From CAZNGF01 sp964572855 (lineage in GTDB: Bacteria > Bipolaricaulota > Bipolaricaulia > RBG-16-55-9 > JAJCYT01), in assembly GCA_964572855.1 (NCBI GenBank), contig CAZNGF010000036.1, positions 1 through 29,131 on the forward strand: a stretch of DNA of 29,131 nucleotides. Direction: 5' to 3'. Below, in pieces: positions 1-9,910 of this stretch. The notes under the pieces are model-generated. The model was not told where the DNA came from and made no database searches. It saw only the letters and a list, made by a program, of their open reading frames with translations. The first letter of the stretch is position 1. Each line of letters opens with the position of its first letter. The translations under genes and the position numbers were made by a program.

Positions 1-1594
1 TCACGGTGTCGCCGCCCGTGCCGATGTCGGCCGCGCCGATCAAGAGGTTGACCGAGCCGTCCTCGTTCAACTTGACCGTGGCGTTGGCCGTGTCGATGCC
101 CGCCACGCCGCTGCCCTGGCTCAGGCAGGCCATCCCGATCCCCTTCAAAATCTCGGGGTTGGAGGCGTTGTGCTCGGCGTAAGCCTTGCGCTTTTCACGC
201 CAGCCAATCGCCTCGGCCCCCTGCGTCATGCAGTCCTGCAACCCGCAGGTCTCGATGGGCCAGCCGGCGTCCTCGCCCTCGTCGGCGTTGTCGGCCTCGA
301 CCTCGTAGATGTGGGGCGAGAGCTCGTCCCGGTCGCCGGCGCGGATCGTCGTCTTCAAGCGGTATTCGATCGGGTCCATCCCCAGGGCCTCAGCCACCTC
401 GTCGATCTGGCACTCCAGCGCGAACGACCCCTGCGGCGTGCCGTAGCCGCGCATGGCGCCGGTGATCGGCTCGTTGGTGTAGATCGCATCGAAGCGGTAG
501 TGCACGTTGGGGCAGCGGTAGCGCGGCAGGTTCTTGTTGCCCGTGTTGGTCGGCACCGTGGGGCTGTGCGAGCCGTAGGCGCCGGCGTTGACCAGCGCGA
601 CCATCTCGTTGGCCGTGAGCGTCCCGTCGCGCTTGACGCCCGTCTTCATCTTGAAGCTCATGGGGTGGCGGCTGCGCGCGGCGAACAGGTCCTCGTGGCG
701 GTCCAGCTCCAGCCGCACGGGCCGGTGCGTGGCCACGGTGAGCGCAGCACAGATGTCCTCGATCACCATCTCCTGCTTGCCGCCGAACCCGCCGCCGATG
801 CGGGGCTTGATCACGCGGATCTTGCCGATGGGCACGCCCAGCGCCATCGAGAGCTGCCGGCGCACGTGGAACGGGACCTGCGTGGAGCAGATCACGACCA
901 ACCGGTCGTCCTCGTCGAAGTAGGAGATGGCCGCGTGCAGCTCGAGCTGGCAGTGCTGCACGCGCTGCACCGAGTACTCCCCCTCGACCACGAGGTCGGC
1001 CTCGGCAAAGCCCGCTCCCACGTCGCGCAAGTACACGTCGACGCCGGCGGCCACGTTGTGCGCGGCGTCCTTGACGTTGACCACATCCGGCTCGTCGTGG
1101 ATCACGGGGGCGCCTTCCTGCCGTGCTTCTTGGGGATCGAACACCGCTGGCAGCACCTCGTAGTTCACTTCGATGAGCTTGAGGGCTTCTTCGGCGATCT
1201 CGGGCGTCTCGGCGGCCACGGCGGCCACCCGGTCACCCACGAAGCGCACCTTGTCGTCCAGCAGGAAGTAATCCCACGGCGACGGCTCGGGGTAGTCCTG
1301 GCCCGCGCGCGTATACGGCGTGCGGTGGAACAGGTCGGCGCGCCGGCCCACGGGGCCCTTGGCCTTGGGCACGTCCTCGTAAGTAAGCACGGCGTGCACG
1401 CCCGGCAGCGCCTTGGCTTTTTGTGTGTCGATCGACTTGATGCGCGCGTGGGCGTGGGGGCTGCCTAAAATCCGTCCGTAGAGCATGCCGCGCTGCGGGT
1501 AGTCGTCGGCGAAGGCGGGCTTGCCGGTGACGAGCTGGCGCCCGTCGACGCGCCAGACGTCCTTGCCCACCACGTGATAGTACTTGCGGCTCAT
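1..1594 (-). CDS. xdhA: Xanthine dehydrogenase-family molybdenum-binding subunit (partial, C-terminus cut)
   Basis: Reading leftwards from an ATG at 1594 gives 531 uninterrupted codons that leave the window at base 1, so the C-terminus is missing. The protein would bind molybdopterin-cytosine dinucleotide and hydroxylate a purine or similar heterocycle with water, passing electrons to the 2Fe-2S and FAD subunits. Visible landmarks are the IGGGFGGKQE loop (about residues 266-275) and TGAMRGYGTPQG (about 378-389). The second matches the xanthine dehydrogenase arginine loop and not the Cys-bearing AYRCSFR loop of CO dehydrogenase CoxL. The catalytic Glu near the usual C-terminus lies outside the window. 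The start overlaps the stop of the 2Fe-2S gene (ATGA). The family is secure. The substrate is inferred from the neighbouring nucleoside operon and could differ, for example an aldehyde or nicotinate. Confidence 0.9.
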   Translation of the reverse strand, partial: MSRKYYHVVGKDVWRVDGRQLVTGKPAFADDYPQRGMLYGRILGSPHAHARIKSIDTQKAKALPGVHAVLTYEDVPKAKGPVGRRADLFHRTPYTRAGQDYPEPSPWDYFLLDDKVRFVGDRVAAVAAETPEIAEEALKLIEVNYEVLPAVFDPQEARQEGAPVIHDEPDVVNVKDAAHNVAAGVDVYLRDVGAGFAEADLVVEGEYSVQRVQHCQLELHAAISYFDEDDRLVVICSTQVPFHVRRQLSMALGVPIGKIRVIKPRIGGGFGGKQEMVIEDICAALTVATHRPVRLELDRHEDLFAARSRHPMSFKMKTGVKRDGTLTANEMVALVNAGAYGSHSPTVPTNTGNKNLPRYRCPNVHYRFDAIYTNEPITGAMRGYGTPQGSFALECQIDEVAEALGMDPIEYRLKTTIRAGDRDELSPHIYEVEADNADEGEDAGWPIETCGLQDCMTQGAEAIGWREKRKAYAEHNASNPEILKGIGMACLSQGSGVAGIDTANATVKLNEDGSVNLLIGAADIGTGGDTV

Positions 1595-2085
1595 TGGTCC
1601 CCCTTGGCGCGTTTCGACGCGGACATGATGGCCATCACGGGCCGCTCGTAGCCCGTGCAGCGGCAGAGCGTGGCCGAGAGCGCCTCGCGCGCCTCGGCTT
1701 CCGACGGGCTCGGGTTGCGCTCGAGCAACGCCTGCGTGGTGAGCAGCATGGCCGGCGTGCAGAAGCCGCACTGCACCGCGCCGTGGTCCAGGTACGCCGC
1801 CTGAATCGGGTGCAGCTCGGCGCCCCGGCTCATCCCCTCGACCGTCCTCACCTCCGCCCCTTGTGCCTGCCCGGCCAGCATGAGGCAGGCCAGGACCGGC
1901 TCGCCGTCCAGCAGCACGACGCACGTGCCGCAGTCGCCGGTGTAGCAGCCCGTCTTGACGCCCAGGTAGCCCGCGCGCCGCAACAGCGCGCTCAGCGTCT
2001 CGCCGGGCGCGGCCTCGAACACCTTCGATTCAGCGTTGACCGTCATTTCGATTCTCAGCGTGTTTCGGGTGGTGGCCGTGCTCAT
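1591..2085 (-). CDS. xdhC: Molybdenum hydroxylase 2Fe-2S subunit
   Basis: This 164-residue protein carries electrons from the molybdenum centre to FAD. The plant-ferredoxin-type cluster is bound by C47, C52, C55 and C67 (CYTGDCGTC, then C12 residues on). The second, all-helical cluster uses C106, C109, C141 and C143 (CGFC and CRC). The length is normal for the family. A longer in-frame reading upstream exists, but the ATG at 2085 is preferred because it overlaps the stop of the FAD subunit gene in an ATGA and begins exactly at the family's N-terminus. The stop overlaps the start of the Mo subunit, so all three subunits are probably translationally coupled. Gene order FAD, Fe-S, Mo is the order seen in cox-type operons. 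The symbol follows E. coli xdhABC naming. Confidence 0.93.
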   Translation of the reverse strand: MSTATTRNTLRIEMTVNAESKVFEAAPGETLSALLRRAGYLGVKTGCYTGDCGTCVVLLDGEPVLACLMLAGQAQGAEVRTVEGMSRGAELHPIQAAYLDHGAVQCGFCTPAMLLTTQALLERNPSPSEAEAREALSATLCRCTGYERPVMAIMSASKRAKGDQ

Positions 2086-2921
2086 GCGGACCTCCTTGCG
2101 CAGCGTTCCAGGGCGCGTTTGGTGAGTGCATAGCTCATGTGGCGGCGGTAGTCGGCGCTGGCGCGCTGGTCGCCGATCGGCTTGGTCGCACCCTGCGCCA
2201 GCTCGGCCGCCCGGTCCAGGTGTTCGTCGCTGGCGGGCTTGCCCTGCAAGTATTCCTCGGCGTCGTAGGCGCGGATCGGCGTGGGCGCCACCGCGCCCAG
2301 CGCGATGCGCGCCTTGGTGATCTCGTCGCCGTCCAGCCACAGCAGCGCTGCCACGTTGATCGCCGCGATCGCCCCCGGGTTGCGGCAGATCTTCAAGAAT
2401 TCGCCCCGCGCGCCCGCCTCGGGCGCCGGGAAACGAATCGCGGTCAGCAGGTCTTGGCCCAGAGCGCTCTGCCGCGGCCCCTTGAAGAACTGGTCCAGCG
2501 GCACGGTCCGTTCCCCGTCCTTGCCTTGAATCGCGCACTCGGCCTCCAGCACAAGCAGCGGCGGGGCGGCGTCGGCGCTAGGATAAGCGCTGGCCAGGTT
2601 GCCGCCGGCGGTGGCCATGTTGCGCACGTGCCAGGAGCCAAACTCGCGGGCGCAGCGGCGCAGCAGGCCGTCGTCGCACTCAGCGAGCGCATCCCAATGC
2701 TCGATCTGTGTGAGTGTGACCGAGCCGCCAATGGAAAACATCCCGTTGTCTCGCTTGGACTCGCGCAGCAGGTCGCGCACGTTGACGACGAAGTCGGGCT
2801 TGTCCTTCAGGCAGACCAGATCGGTCCCCCCGGCCACGTAGGCGCCCCGTCCTTCGCCCTCGTGCATCAGGCGCACGGCCTCGTCAACCGAACCGGGCGT
2901 GTGAAACGCGTGTATGCCCAT
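2082..2921 (-). CDS. xdhB: Molybdenum hydroxylase FAD-binding subunit
   Basis: This 279-residue protein belongs to the CoxM/XdhB FAD-binding family and would pass electrons to NAD+ or another acceptor. The two flavin-binding motifs are AGGTD (residues 30-34) and TAGGN (104-108), the latter followed by SAYPSADAAPPLLVLEA. The length is typical. The ATG at 2921 follows a GAGAGGAG ribosome site a few bases upstream. It is the first gene of the three-gene operon and lies about 68 nt downstream of the predicted transcription start from the promoter at 2996-3025. No separate XdhC-type maturation factor is visible in the window. Confidence 0.92.
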   Translation of the reverse strand: MGIHAFHTPGSVDEAVRLMHEGEGRGAYVAGGTDLVCLKDKPDFVVNVRDLLRESKRDNGMFSIGGSVTLTQIEHWDALAECDDGLLRRCAREFGSWHVRNMATAGGNLASAYPSADAAPPLLVLEAECAIQGKDGERTVPLDQFFKGPRQSALGQDLLTAIRFPAPEAGARGEFLKICRNPGAIAAINVAALLWLDGDEITKARIALGAVAPTPIRAYDAEEYLQGKPASDEHLDRAAELAQGATKPIGDQRASADYRRHMSYALTKRALERCARRSA

Positions 2922-2995
2922 CCAAACTCCTCTCGGGCGGCTTGTCCTTTGTTCGTTCGCTTGCGTTCAAGCTCAATGACCGTCAAACCGCGGCC

Positions 2996-3025
2996 ATTAT
3001 AAGCCAGCCCCGCGGCGTTTGACAA
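2996..3025 (-). promoter_or_regulatory. Sigma70-type promoter of the molybdenum hydroxylase operon
   Basis: Read on the minus strand, there is a -35 box TTGTCA (3025-3020), an 18-nt spacer and a perfect TATAAT -10 box (3001-2996). Transcription would start near 2989, giving a leader of about 68 nt before the FAD subunit. It is one of the best promoter matches in the window. The rest of 2922-3113 shows no other clear signal. Confidence 0.7.
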
Positions 3026-3113
3026 CGGGGAAAGCGCCTTGGGGCCACCTTGAAGCGCACCTCGGCCGCCCGCATCATCGGGAAACACCCCGAGCCGCGC
3101 GCGGAGGCCGCAC

Positions 3114-3722
3114 ATGACCCACGACCGACTCAACCTGGCCGTCTGGCGCCGCGCCGTGACCGAGCTCTACGCGGCCGCGCGCGCCGACGGCGAGCGGGAT
3201 CCACGGCGGGCCTGGGAACGCTTCCGCCTCGAGCGCGACCACCTGTTCCGCGCCCACCCGCACACGCCGCTCCCTCCGGAGCGGCTAGACGGATTCGACG
3301 GGCTCCCCTATTTCGACTACGACCCGCGCTGGCGCCTCGTCGGTCGGGTCGAGGTGGCCGAGCCCGACAGCCGGCAGGTCGCGCTCTCCGAGGGCCCCAC
3401 GCGCCTGACCCGCGTCGCGAGCGTCAGCTTCGATTCCCCCGAAGGCAACGCGTCCTTGGAGCTTTTCTGGATCGAGGGCTACGGCGGCGGGCTGTTCCTG
3501 CCGTTCAAGGACGCCACCAACGGCCGCGAGACCTACGGCGGTGGGCGCTATCTGTACGACACCGTCAAGGGGGCCGACCTGGGCGTCGACGCGGACGAGC
3601 TCACGCTCGACTTCAACTTCGCCTACCACCCCTCGTGCGCCTACAGCCCGAATTGGGTCTGTCCGCTGCCGCCACCCGAAAACGGCCTGCCCTTCCCTGT
3701 ACAGGCGGGCGAGCGACTGTAG
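3114..3722 (+). CDS. DUF1684 family protein
   Basis: This 202-residue soluble protein has no signal peptide. It shows the hallmark of the DUF1684 family: LFLPFKDATNGRETYGGGRY (about residues 124-143) and DFNFAYHPSCAYSPNWVCPL near the C-terminus. No enzymatic activity is established for the family to my knowledge. The conserved His and Cys near the C-terminus and the glycine-rich segment are its strongest features. The start at 3114 has GGAGG six bases upstream. It is transcribed away from the hydroxylase operon and converges on the nucleoside hydrolase gene. Its TAG stop is embedded in the GTAG tetranucleotide that begins the adjoining palindromic element, so the last codons may have been altered when that element arrived. 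Family assignment is firm; function is unknown. Confidence 0.85.
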   Translation: MTHDRLNLAVWRRAVTELYAAARADGERDPRRAWERFRLERDHLFRAHPHTPLPPERLDGFDGLPYFDYDPRWRLVGRVEVAEPDSRQVALSEGPTRLTRVASVSFDSPEGNASLELFWIEGYGGGLFLPFKDATNGRETYGGGRYLYDTVKGADLGVDADELTLDFNFAYHPSCAYSPNWVCPLPPPENGLPFPVQAGERL

Positions 3723-3772
3723 GGCCTGCTGTGCAGGCCAAACCCAAGGGCTCGGCCTGCACAGCAGGCCCT
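3719..3772. repeat. GTAG-headed palindromic element or bidirectional terminator
   Basis: GTAG at 3719-3722 leads into a perfect 19-bp inverted repeat, arms 3721-3739 and 3754-3772, separated by 14 nt. The hairpin sits between two convergent genes and is followed on the plus strand by a short T-rich stretch, so it could terminate transcription. The GTAG at the base of the stem also resembles REP elements of the SMAG type mobilised by RAYT transposases, and similar GTAG/CTAC-bounded palindromes occur near 23579-23814 and 26584-26690. The remaining bases up to 3809 hold nothing I can name. Confidence 0.65.
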
Positions 3773-3809
3773 AATTTCTTGCATGCTCGTAACGGGCAAA
3801 CGCAATGGG

Positions 3810-4754
3810 TTAGCGTTGTTTGAGCACGTCGAACAGGAGCGACTTGAACTTGGGGAAGTCGGCCTCCCAGACGACGTGCGTGTTGGCGGGCTGGCCCAGC
3901 ACGCCCAGCTCGTCCACCACGGTCATGCCACGGGTGAGCGGGCCTTCGTTCTCCACGGCCACGTAGCGCGCCTCGACGCGGGTGAACACGGACGGGTCCA
4001 GAATGCCGGCCACGGTGAGCGCGTCCGGGTGCGTGCTGCCGGCCAGGCTCTGCTCGCGCTTGGCGAAGTCGCGCGTGACCTGGTTGACCTGGCAGAAGAA
4101 GTCCCCCAGCGCCGCGTTCCAGGAGGCGATCTCGTCCCAGGCGGCGTCGTCCAGCACCGAGTGGCGCACGCACACCTCCCAGCCGACCATCGTGAGCTCG
4201 AACCCCGCCTCGAACACGATTCTGGCCGCGTCGGGATCGACCCAGACGTTGTACTCGGCCGCGGGCGTCACGTTGCCCAGCGCCTGGTTCGTGCCGGCCA
4301 TCAGGTAGAGGTGCTTGGCCTTCTTGGGCAGCTCGGGGTCGAGCATGACCGCCACGGCCAGGTTCGTCAGCGGCGCGATGCCCGCAATCACGAGCTCGCC
4401 GGGGTATTCGTTGGCCAGGCGCACGATCGCCGCCGCGCCGTGCTCGGACTCGGGTTGCTGTTTGGCTGGGGAAAAGCCCGAGTTGCCCATCCCGTCCTCG
4501 CCGTGGATGTGGCCCACGGTTTCCCAGTCGCGCAGCAGCGGACGCTGGCAACCGGGATACACCGGCACCTCGTCGCCCCGGCCCGCCACCTCGATCGTAT
4601 AGAGCGCGTTTTGCACCTGCTGAGAGAAGTCCACGTTGCCGGCGCAGATCGTGACGGCTTTCAGGTCGACGCGCGGGTCGCGCAGGGCCAGCAGGAGTGC
4701 GACGGTGTCATCGCCGGCGGTGTCGGTGTCGATGAGGAGTGGAATTCGGTTCAC
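3810..4754 (-). CDS. Inosine-uridine type nucleoside hydrolase
   Basis: This 314-residue enzyme should hydrolyse the N-glycosidic bond of nucleosides to free base and (deoxy)ribose. The calcium-binding N-terminal motif DTDTAGDD is at residues 9-16. GDGMGNSGF-like (here EDGMGNSGF), APLTNLA, EYNVWVDPDAA and TRGMTVVD follow in the family order, and the active-site His region reads THPDA. I chose the GTG at 4754 because it overlaps the TGA of the kinase gene (GTGA) and places the DTD motif at the usual distance. The upstream in-frame ATG would lie deep inside the kinase gene. This is the last gene of the seven-gene minus-strand operon. Base preference (purine, pyrimidine or broad) cannot be read from the sequence. 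Confidence 0.9.
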   Translation of the reverse strand: MNRIPLLIDTDTAGDDTVALLLALRDPRVDLKAVTICAGNVDFSQQVQNALYTIEVAGRGDEVPVYPGCQRPLLRDWETVGHIHGEDGMGNSGFSPAKQQPESEHGAAAIVRLANEYPGELVIAGIAPLTNLAVAVMLDPELPKKAKHLYLMAGTNQALGNVTPAAEYNVWVDPDAARIVFEAGFELTMVGWEVCVRHSVLDDAAWDEIASWNAALGDFFCQVNQVTRDFAKREQSLAGSTHPDALTVAGILDPSVFTRVEARYVAVENEGPLTRGMTVVDELGVLGQPANTHVVWEADFPKFKSLLFDVLKQR

Positions 4755-5671
4755 TGAGAGCGCTCCTTCATGAAGGCTTCGAGCTGATCGCGCCGGGCCA
4801 GCCCCGGGATGACCTCCATCTCCGTGGCGCAGTGCGCGCCGGCGTAGCAGGCCCATTGGGCGGCTTCAAGCAGCGACTTGCCCTCGGCCAACGCCACGGC
4901 CAGCGCCCCGTTGAACGCGTCCCCCGCGCCCGTGGGGTCCACGACCTCGATCTGCGGCGTGGGGACCGCGTGCGCGCCCCCTTCGTCGACCACGAGCGCG
5001 CCGGCCTTGCCCAGCGTCATGACCACGGCTCGGGCGCCGGCGCCGCGCAGGCGCTGGGCCAGCCGCTCCGGCCGGATGTCGGCATCCGGTGGCTCCTTCA
5101 ACAGGACGCGCGCCTCGGTCTCGTTGGGCGTGAGCACGTCGACGTGGCGCAGGGCTTCGGTCGAGAGCGGCTGCACCGGCGCGGGGTTGAGCACGACCCG
5201 CAGCCCGTGGTTCTTGGCCAGTTTGGCCGCGTGGATCGCGGTCTCGGAGCGAATCTCAAGTTGCAGCAACAGGACATGGCAGTCCGCGATCGTCTCCTCC
5301 ATCAAGTCGACGTCGCCGGGCGAGAGCGACGCGTTAGCGCCCGGCGCGACCACGATCGCGTTGTCGCCGTCGGGAAACACGAAGATGATGCCGACGCCGG
5401 TGTGGCGCTTGTCGCGGCGCACGCCCAAATACAGGCCCTCGGCCTCCCAGAGCTTGAGCGCGTCGTCGCCGTAGCGGTCCTGGCCCACGCACCCGACGAA
5501 GTGGACCTCGGCGCCCAGGCGCGCGGCGGCGATGGCCTGGTTGGAGCCCTTGCCGCCGGGCCCCTCGAAGAAGCGCCCGCCCAGCACCGTTTCCCCCACC
5601 GCGGGCAGGCGCGGGCTCTCGGCCGTGAGGCCGACGTTGTAGCTGCCCACCACGGCGACCTTGGCGCCCAT
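4751..5671 (-). CDS. rbsK: Ribokinase-family sugar kinase (ribokinase or deoxyribokinase)
   Basis: This 306-residue PfkB-family kinase has the N-terminal sugar-binding GGKGSNQ motif (39-45), NPAP (162-165), TPNETEA (181-187) and the catalytic DPTGAGD signature (245-251, base D251). The family phosphorylates O5 of ribose or a related sugar. In E. coli ribokinase the N-terminal sugar contacts lie in GSINADH. Here the corresponding segment is GSYNVGL: the Asn is kept (N12), but the Asp that contacts ribose hydroxyls aligns with G14. Together with the adjacent deoC-like gene, this makes a deoxyribokinase role plausible, though that is inference. The start overlaps the deoC stop by one base and the stop overlaps the hydrolase start, so the three genes are probably translationally coupled. 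Confidence 0.88.
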   Translation of the reverse strand: MGAKVAVVGSYNVGLTAESPRLPAVGETVLGGRFFEGPGGKGSNQAIAAARLGAEVHFVGCVGQDRYGDDALKLWEAEGLYLGVRRDKRHTGVGIIFVFPDGDNAIVVAPGANASLSPGDVDLMEETIADCHVLLLQLEIRSETAIHAAKLAKNHGLRVVLNPAPVQPLSTEALRHVDVLTPNETEARVLLKEPPDADIRPERLAQRLRGAGARAVVMTLGKAGALVVDEGGAHAVPTPQIEVVDPTGAGDAFNGALAVALAEGKSLLEAAQWACYAGAHCATEMEVIPGLARRDQLEAFMKERSQ

Positions 5672-6336
5672 CAGTAGTCCCCTTCCCCGACCTCGTCCCG
5701 GACGATGGCCACGCCCGAACTCGTCCCGAGCAGCGCGGCGCCGGCGTCCAGGATCGAGCGGGCCTGTGCGCGCGTGCGGATTCCGCCGGAAGCTTTGACC
5801 TTCGCCCGGCCGCCGGCCCAGCGGACGAGTTTCTGCACGGCTCCCACGCTCGCCTGGCCGCCTTGGCCGAAGCCGCTCGAGTTCTTGACGTAGTGCGCGC
5901 CCGCCTCAATCGAGAGTTGGACCGCGCGCTCGGCCTCGGCGTCGCTCAGCATGCCCATCTCGAGCATGACCTTGACCACGCGCCCCTCGGCGGCCTCGAC
6001 CACGGCCCGGACCTCGTCGCGGTAGCGCTCGGCGTAGCCCGATTTGAGCAAGCCCGCGTTGGGCATGAAGTCGATCTCGTCGGCGCCGCGGGCGATGCAG
6101 TCGCGCGCGGCGGCCAGCTTGGCAAACAAGCCGTCGCCGCCCATGGGGTAGCCAAAGGCCGTGCAGACCTTGACCGCGCTCCCGGCCAGCAGCTCGCGCG
6201 CCAGCGGGACCCAGCAGGGCTGGACCATGGCGCCGTCGAAGCCCAGCTCGAGGCAGTCGCGGCACAGTTGGCGGATGTCGGCCTCAACCGCGTCGGGGGC
6301 GACGTTGGTGTGCTGGAGCCGACCCGCAAGCGTCAT
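5671..6336 (-). CDS. deoC: Deoxyribose-phosphate aldolase family protein (DeoC)
   Basis: This 221-residue class I aldolase would split 2-deoxyribose 5-phosphate into acetaldehyde and glyceraldehyde 3-phosphate. The TIM-barrel landmarks are present: KVCTAFGYPMG (56-66), EIDFMPNAG (87-95, D89 matching the family's acidic residue), Schiff-base lysine K151 in YVKNSSGFG and K181 in VKASGGIRT. Some segments are divergent: most bacterial enzymes read VIIETGLL and VKTSTGF where this one has VMLEMGML and VKNSSGF, followed by GQGGQASV. It may therefore be a branch with altered aldehyde preference. It lies four bases after the second permease gene and upstream of the kinase, which makes a hydrolase-kinase-aldolase chain logical. 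The overall family is secure; exact substrate is less so. Confidence 0.87.
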   Translation of the reverse strand: MTLAGRLQHTNVAPDAVEADIRQLCRDCLELGFDGAMVQPCWVPLARELLAGSAVKVCTAFGYPMGGDGLFAKLAAARDCIARGADEIDFMPNAGLLKSGYAERYRDEVRAVVEAAEGRVVKVMLEMGMLSDAEAERAVQLSIEAGAHYVKNSSGFGQGGQASVGAVQKLVRWAGGRAKVKASGGIRTRAQARSILDAGAALLGTSSGVAIVRDEVGEGDY

Positions 6337-6340
6337 GGGG

Positions 6341-7255
6341 CTACTCCCGCCTGTACGGCTGCGAGATAGCCGCGGGGAAGCGCGCCCGGCCGATGGCGCC
6401 GGCCACGACCAGCAGCGTCACGACGTAGGGGATCATCTGGACGAAGTAGAAGTAGTCGGGCCCCACGAAGCTCTTGATCCACGTGCTCAGCACCTGCGCC
6501 AGCCCGAAGATGAGCCCGCCCACCAGCGCCAGCAGCGGGTTGAGCTTGCTGAACACCACGGTGGCCAGCGCGATGAAGCCGCGCCCGGCCGAGATGTTTT
6601 CCGTGATCCCGTTGTTGATGTCGAGGCTGAGGAAGGCGCCGGCCAGCCCCCCCAGCGCCGCGCCGTAGACCACCGCGATCATGCGGGTGCGCTCGACCGA
6701 GATGCCCGCGATGTCGGCCGCCTCGGGGTTCTCGCCCACGGCCTTGACCCGCAGGCCGAACGCCGTCTTGTTGAGCATCCAGTAGGTGAAGACCGCGAAC
6801 GCGAAGGTGGCCACGATCAGGAAGCTGAAGTTCCCGAACGGGGTCGGGATGCCGGGCAGGCGCAGCGCCAGGTCGTACTGGTAGCTGCCCTTGACGTTCC
6901 AGAGCGCGTCCAGGCCGAAGCCCACCAGCCCCAGCGCGAACAGGTTGATCCCCACGCCGCTGATGATCTGGTCGCCGCGCATGTAGATCCCGATGAAGCC
7001 GTGGATCAGGCCGATGAAGGCCCCGAAGACCACGCCCGAGAGCATGCCCAGCCACGGGGTCCAGGCCCCGGCCCCCATGTGCATGAAGAACTCGCCGCCC
7101 ACCACGGCGCCGAAGGCGCTTAGCAGGATGATGCCCTCGAGCCCGATGTTGACGACCCCGGCGCGCTCGGAGAAGGCCTCCCCGATCGCGGTGAGCGCGA
7201 TCGGCACCATCCCGCGCAGCCCGAGCAGGACCAGCAGCATGATGTCGATGTTCAT
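6341..7255 (-). CDS. BMP-type nucleoside ABC transporter, second permease
   Basis: This 304-residue membrane protein belongs to the branched-chain amino acid/sugar permease superfamily in the YufQ-like branch. It begins with a hydrophobic helix, then ERAGVVNIGLEGIIL (about 29-43), GDQIISGVGINLFALGL and the cytoplasmic VKAVGENPEAADIAGISVERTR loop, which contacts the ATPase. Several long hydrophobic segments follow to the C-terminus. The ATG at 7255 overlaps the stop of the first permease gene (ATGA); a much longer in-frame extension runs antiparallel through the other permease and is rejected. It would form a heterodimeric inner-membrane channel with the product of 7252-8349. Confidence 0.9.
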   Translation of the reverse strand: MNIDIMLLVLLGLRGMVPIALTAIGEAFSERAGVVNIGLEGIILLSAFGAVVGGEFFMHMGAGAWTPWLGMLSGVVFGAFIGLIHGFIGIYMRGDQIISGVGINLFALGLVGFGLDALWNVKGSYQYDLALRLPGIPTPFGNFSFLIVATFAFAVFTYWMLNKTAFGLRVKAVGENPEAADIAGISVERTRMIAVVYGAALGGLAGAFLSLDINNGITENISAGRGFIALATVVFSKLNPLLALVGGLIFGLAQVLSTWIKSFVGPDYFYFVQMIPYVVTLLVVAGAIGRARFPAAISQPYRRE

Positions 7256-8345
7256 GTCCGCTTCCTCCTCCAGCGCATGACCATGCGGTGCAGCTCGGGA
7301 ACCGCCATGGCCAGGATGATCGTGCCCTGCACGACCATGATCATGTCCAGCGGCACCTCGGCGGACCGTTGCATCTCGCGCGCGCCGCTGGCCAGCGCCC
7401 CGAAGAAGATCCCGCCGAAGATCACGCCCAGCGGGTGGTTGCGCCCGACCAGGGCCACGGCGATGCCGTCGAACCCCAGGTTGCCGAAGCCGGTGAGCCC
7501 GGTGTCCATGGCGTACGACGACGAGCGCTTGGCCATCACCTGCATGGCCCCGCCCAGGCCGGCCGTCGCCCCGCCCAGCAGGAACGCGGTCACGACGCTC
7601 ACCTTGGGCTTGGCGCCGCTGTAGCGCGTGGCGTCGGGGTTGAGCCCGGCCATGCGCAGCTCGAAGCCGCGCGGCGAGTGCCACAGCAGCCAGTAGACGA
7701 ACACCGCCACGCCCACGGCCACGAAGATCCCCGTGGTCAGCTCGCTGAGGCGGATCATCTGGGAAAAGCGCATGGTCTCGGCCGTGCTGATGGTGCGGTA
7801 CGACGCCAGCGGCGCGATCAGGTACTGCGTGAACAGAAACGGGGTGAGCCAGCGCCCGATCCAGTTGAACATGATGGTCGAGATGACCTCGTGCACCCCG
7901 CGTGTCACCTTGAGCAGCGCGGGAATCAGGGCCCAGAGCGCGCCGCCGGCCATGGCCGCCAGGATCCCGAGCGGCAGGTGGATGAACGCCGGCATGTCGA
8001 CCAAGCTCAGGCTGAGCACGGCCACGGGGCCGAAGAACATCTGCCCCTGCGCGCCGATGATGAACAAACCGGCCCGCACCCCGATGGCAAACGTCAGCCC
8101 GGTCAGGATCAAGGGTGTGGCGCTGGCCAAGGTGTTGCCGATCATGCGCGTGCTGCCGAAGCTCCCCTGGATCAGCGCCGTGTAGGCCCGCAGGGGGTCG
8201 TATCCCCAGATCAGAAGCAGCACAGCCCCGATCAGGAAACCGATGGCCATGGCGACGAGCACGTCGAGCACGGGCTTGATGTAGTCCCAGAAACGAGCCC
8301 CGCCCTTGACGGACGGGGCGGCTTTGGCCGCCGGTGCGCTGTTGT

Positions 8346-8349
<4 letters not shown>
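7252..8349 (-). CDS. BMP-type nucleoside ABC transporter, first permease
   Basis: This 365-residue protein has a soluble N-terminal tail of about 25 residues rich in Ala and Lys. Multiple transmembrane segments follow, starting around residue 28 (VLDVLVAMAIGFLIGAVLLL). It shows YDPLRAYTALIQGSFG, GVRAGLFIIGAQGQMFFG and the coupling-helix region LRMAGLNPDATRYSGAKP, all typical of YufP-like permeases. It is longer than its partner mainly at the N-terminus. The start overlaps the ATPase stop (ATGA), and a basic C-terminus (RWRRKRT) ends in an overlap with the next permease. The solute is inferred to be nucleosides from the operon's catabolic genes. Confidence 0.9.
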
Positions 8350-9887
<1,538 letters not shown>

Positions 9888-9910
9888 GTACGGAGTCCTC
9901 TGCGCCGACC

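Noticed and set aside
170..1468. Long plus-strand ORF opposite the Mo subunit
   Set aside because: It is an antisense shadow in GC-rich DNA; the minus-strand reading gives a full, motif-bearing hydroxylase protein.
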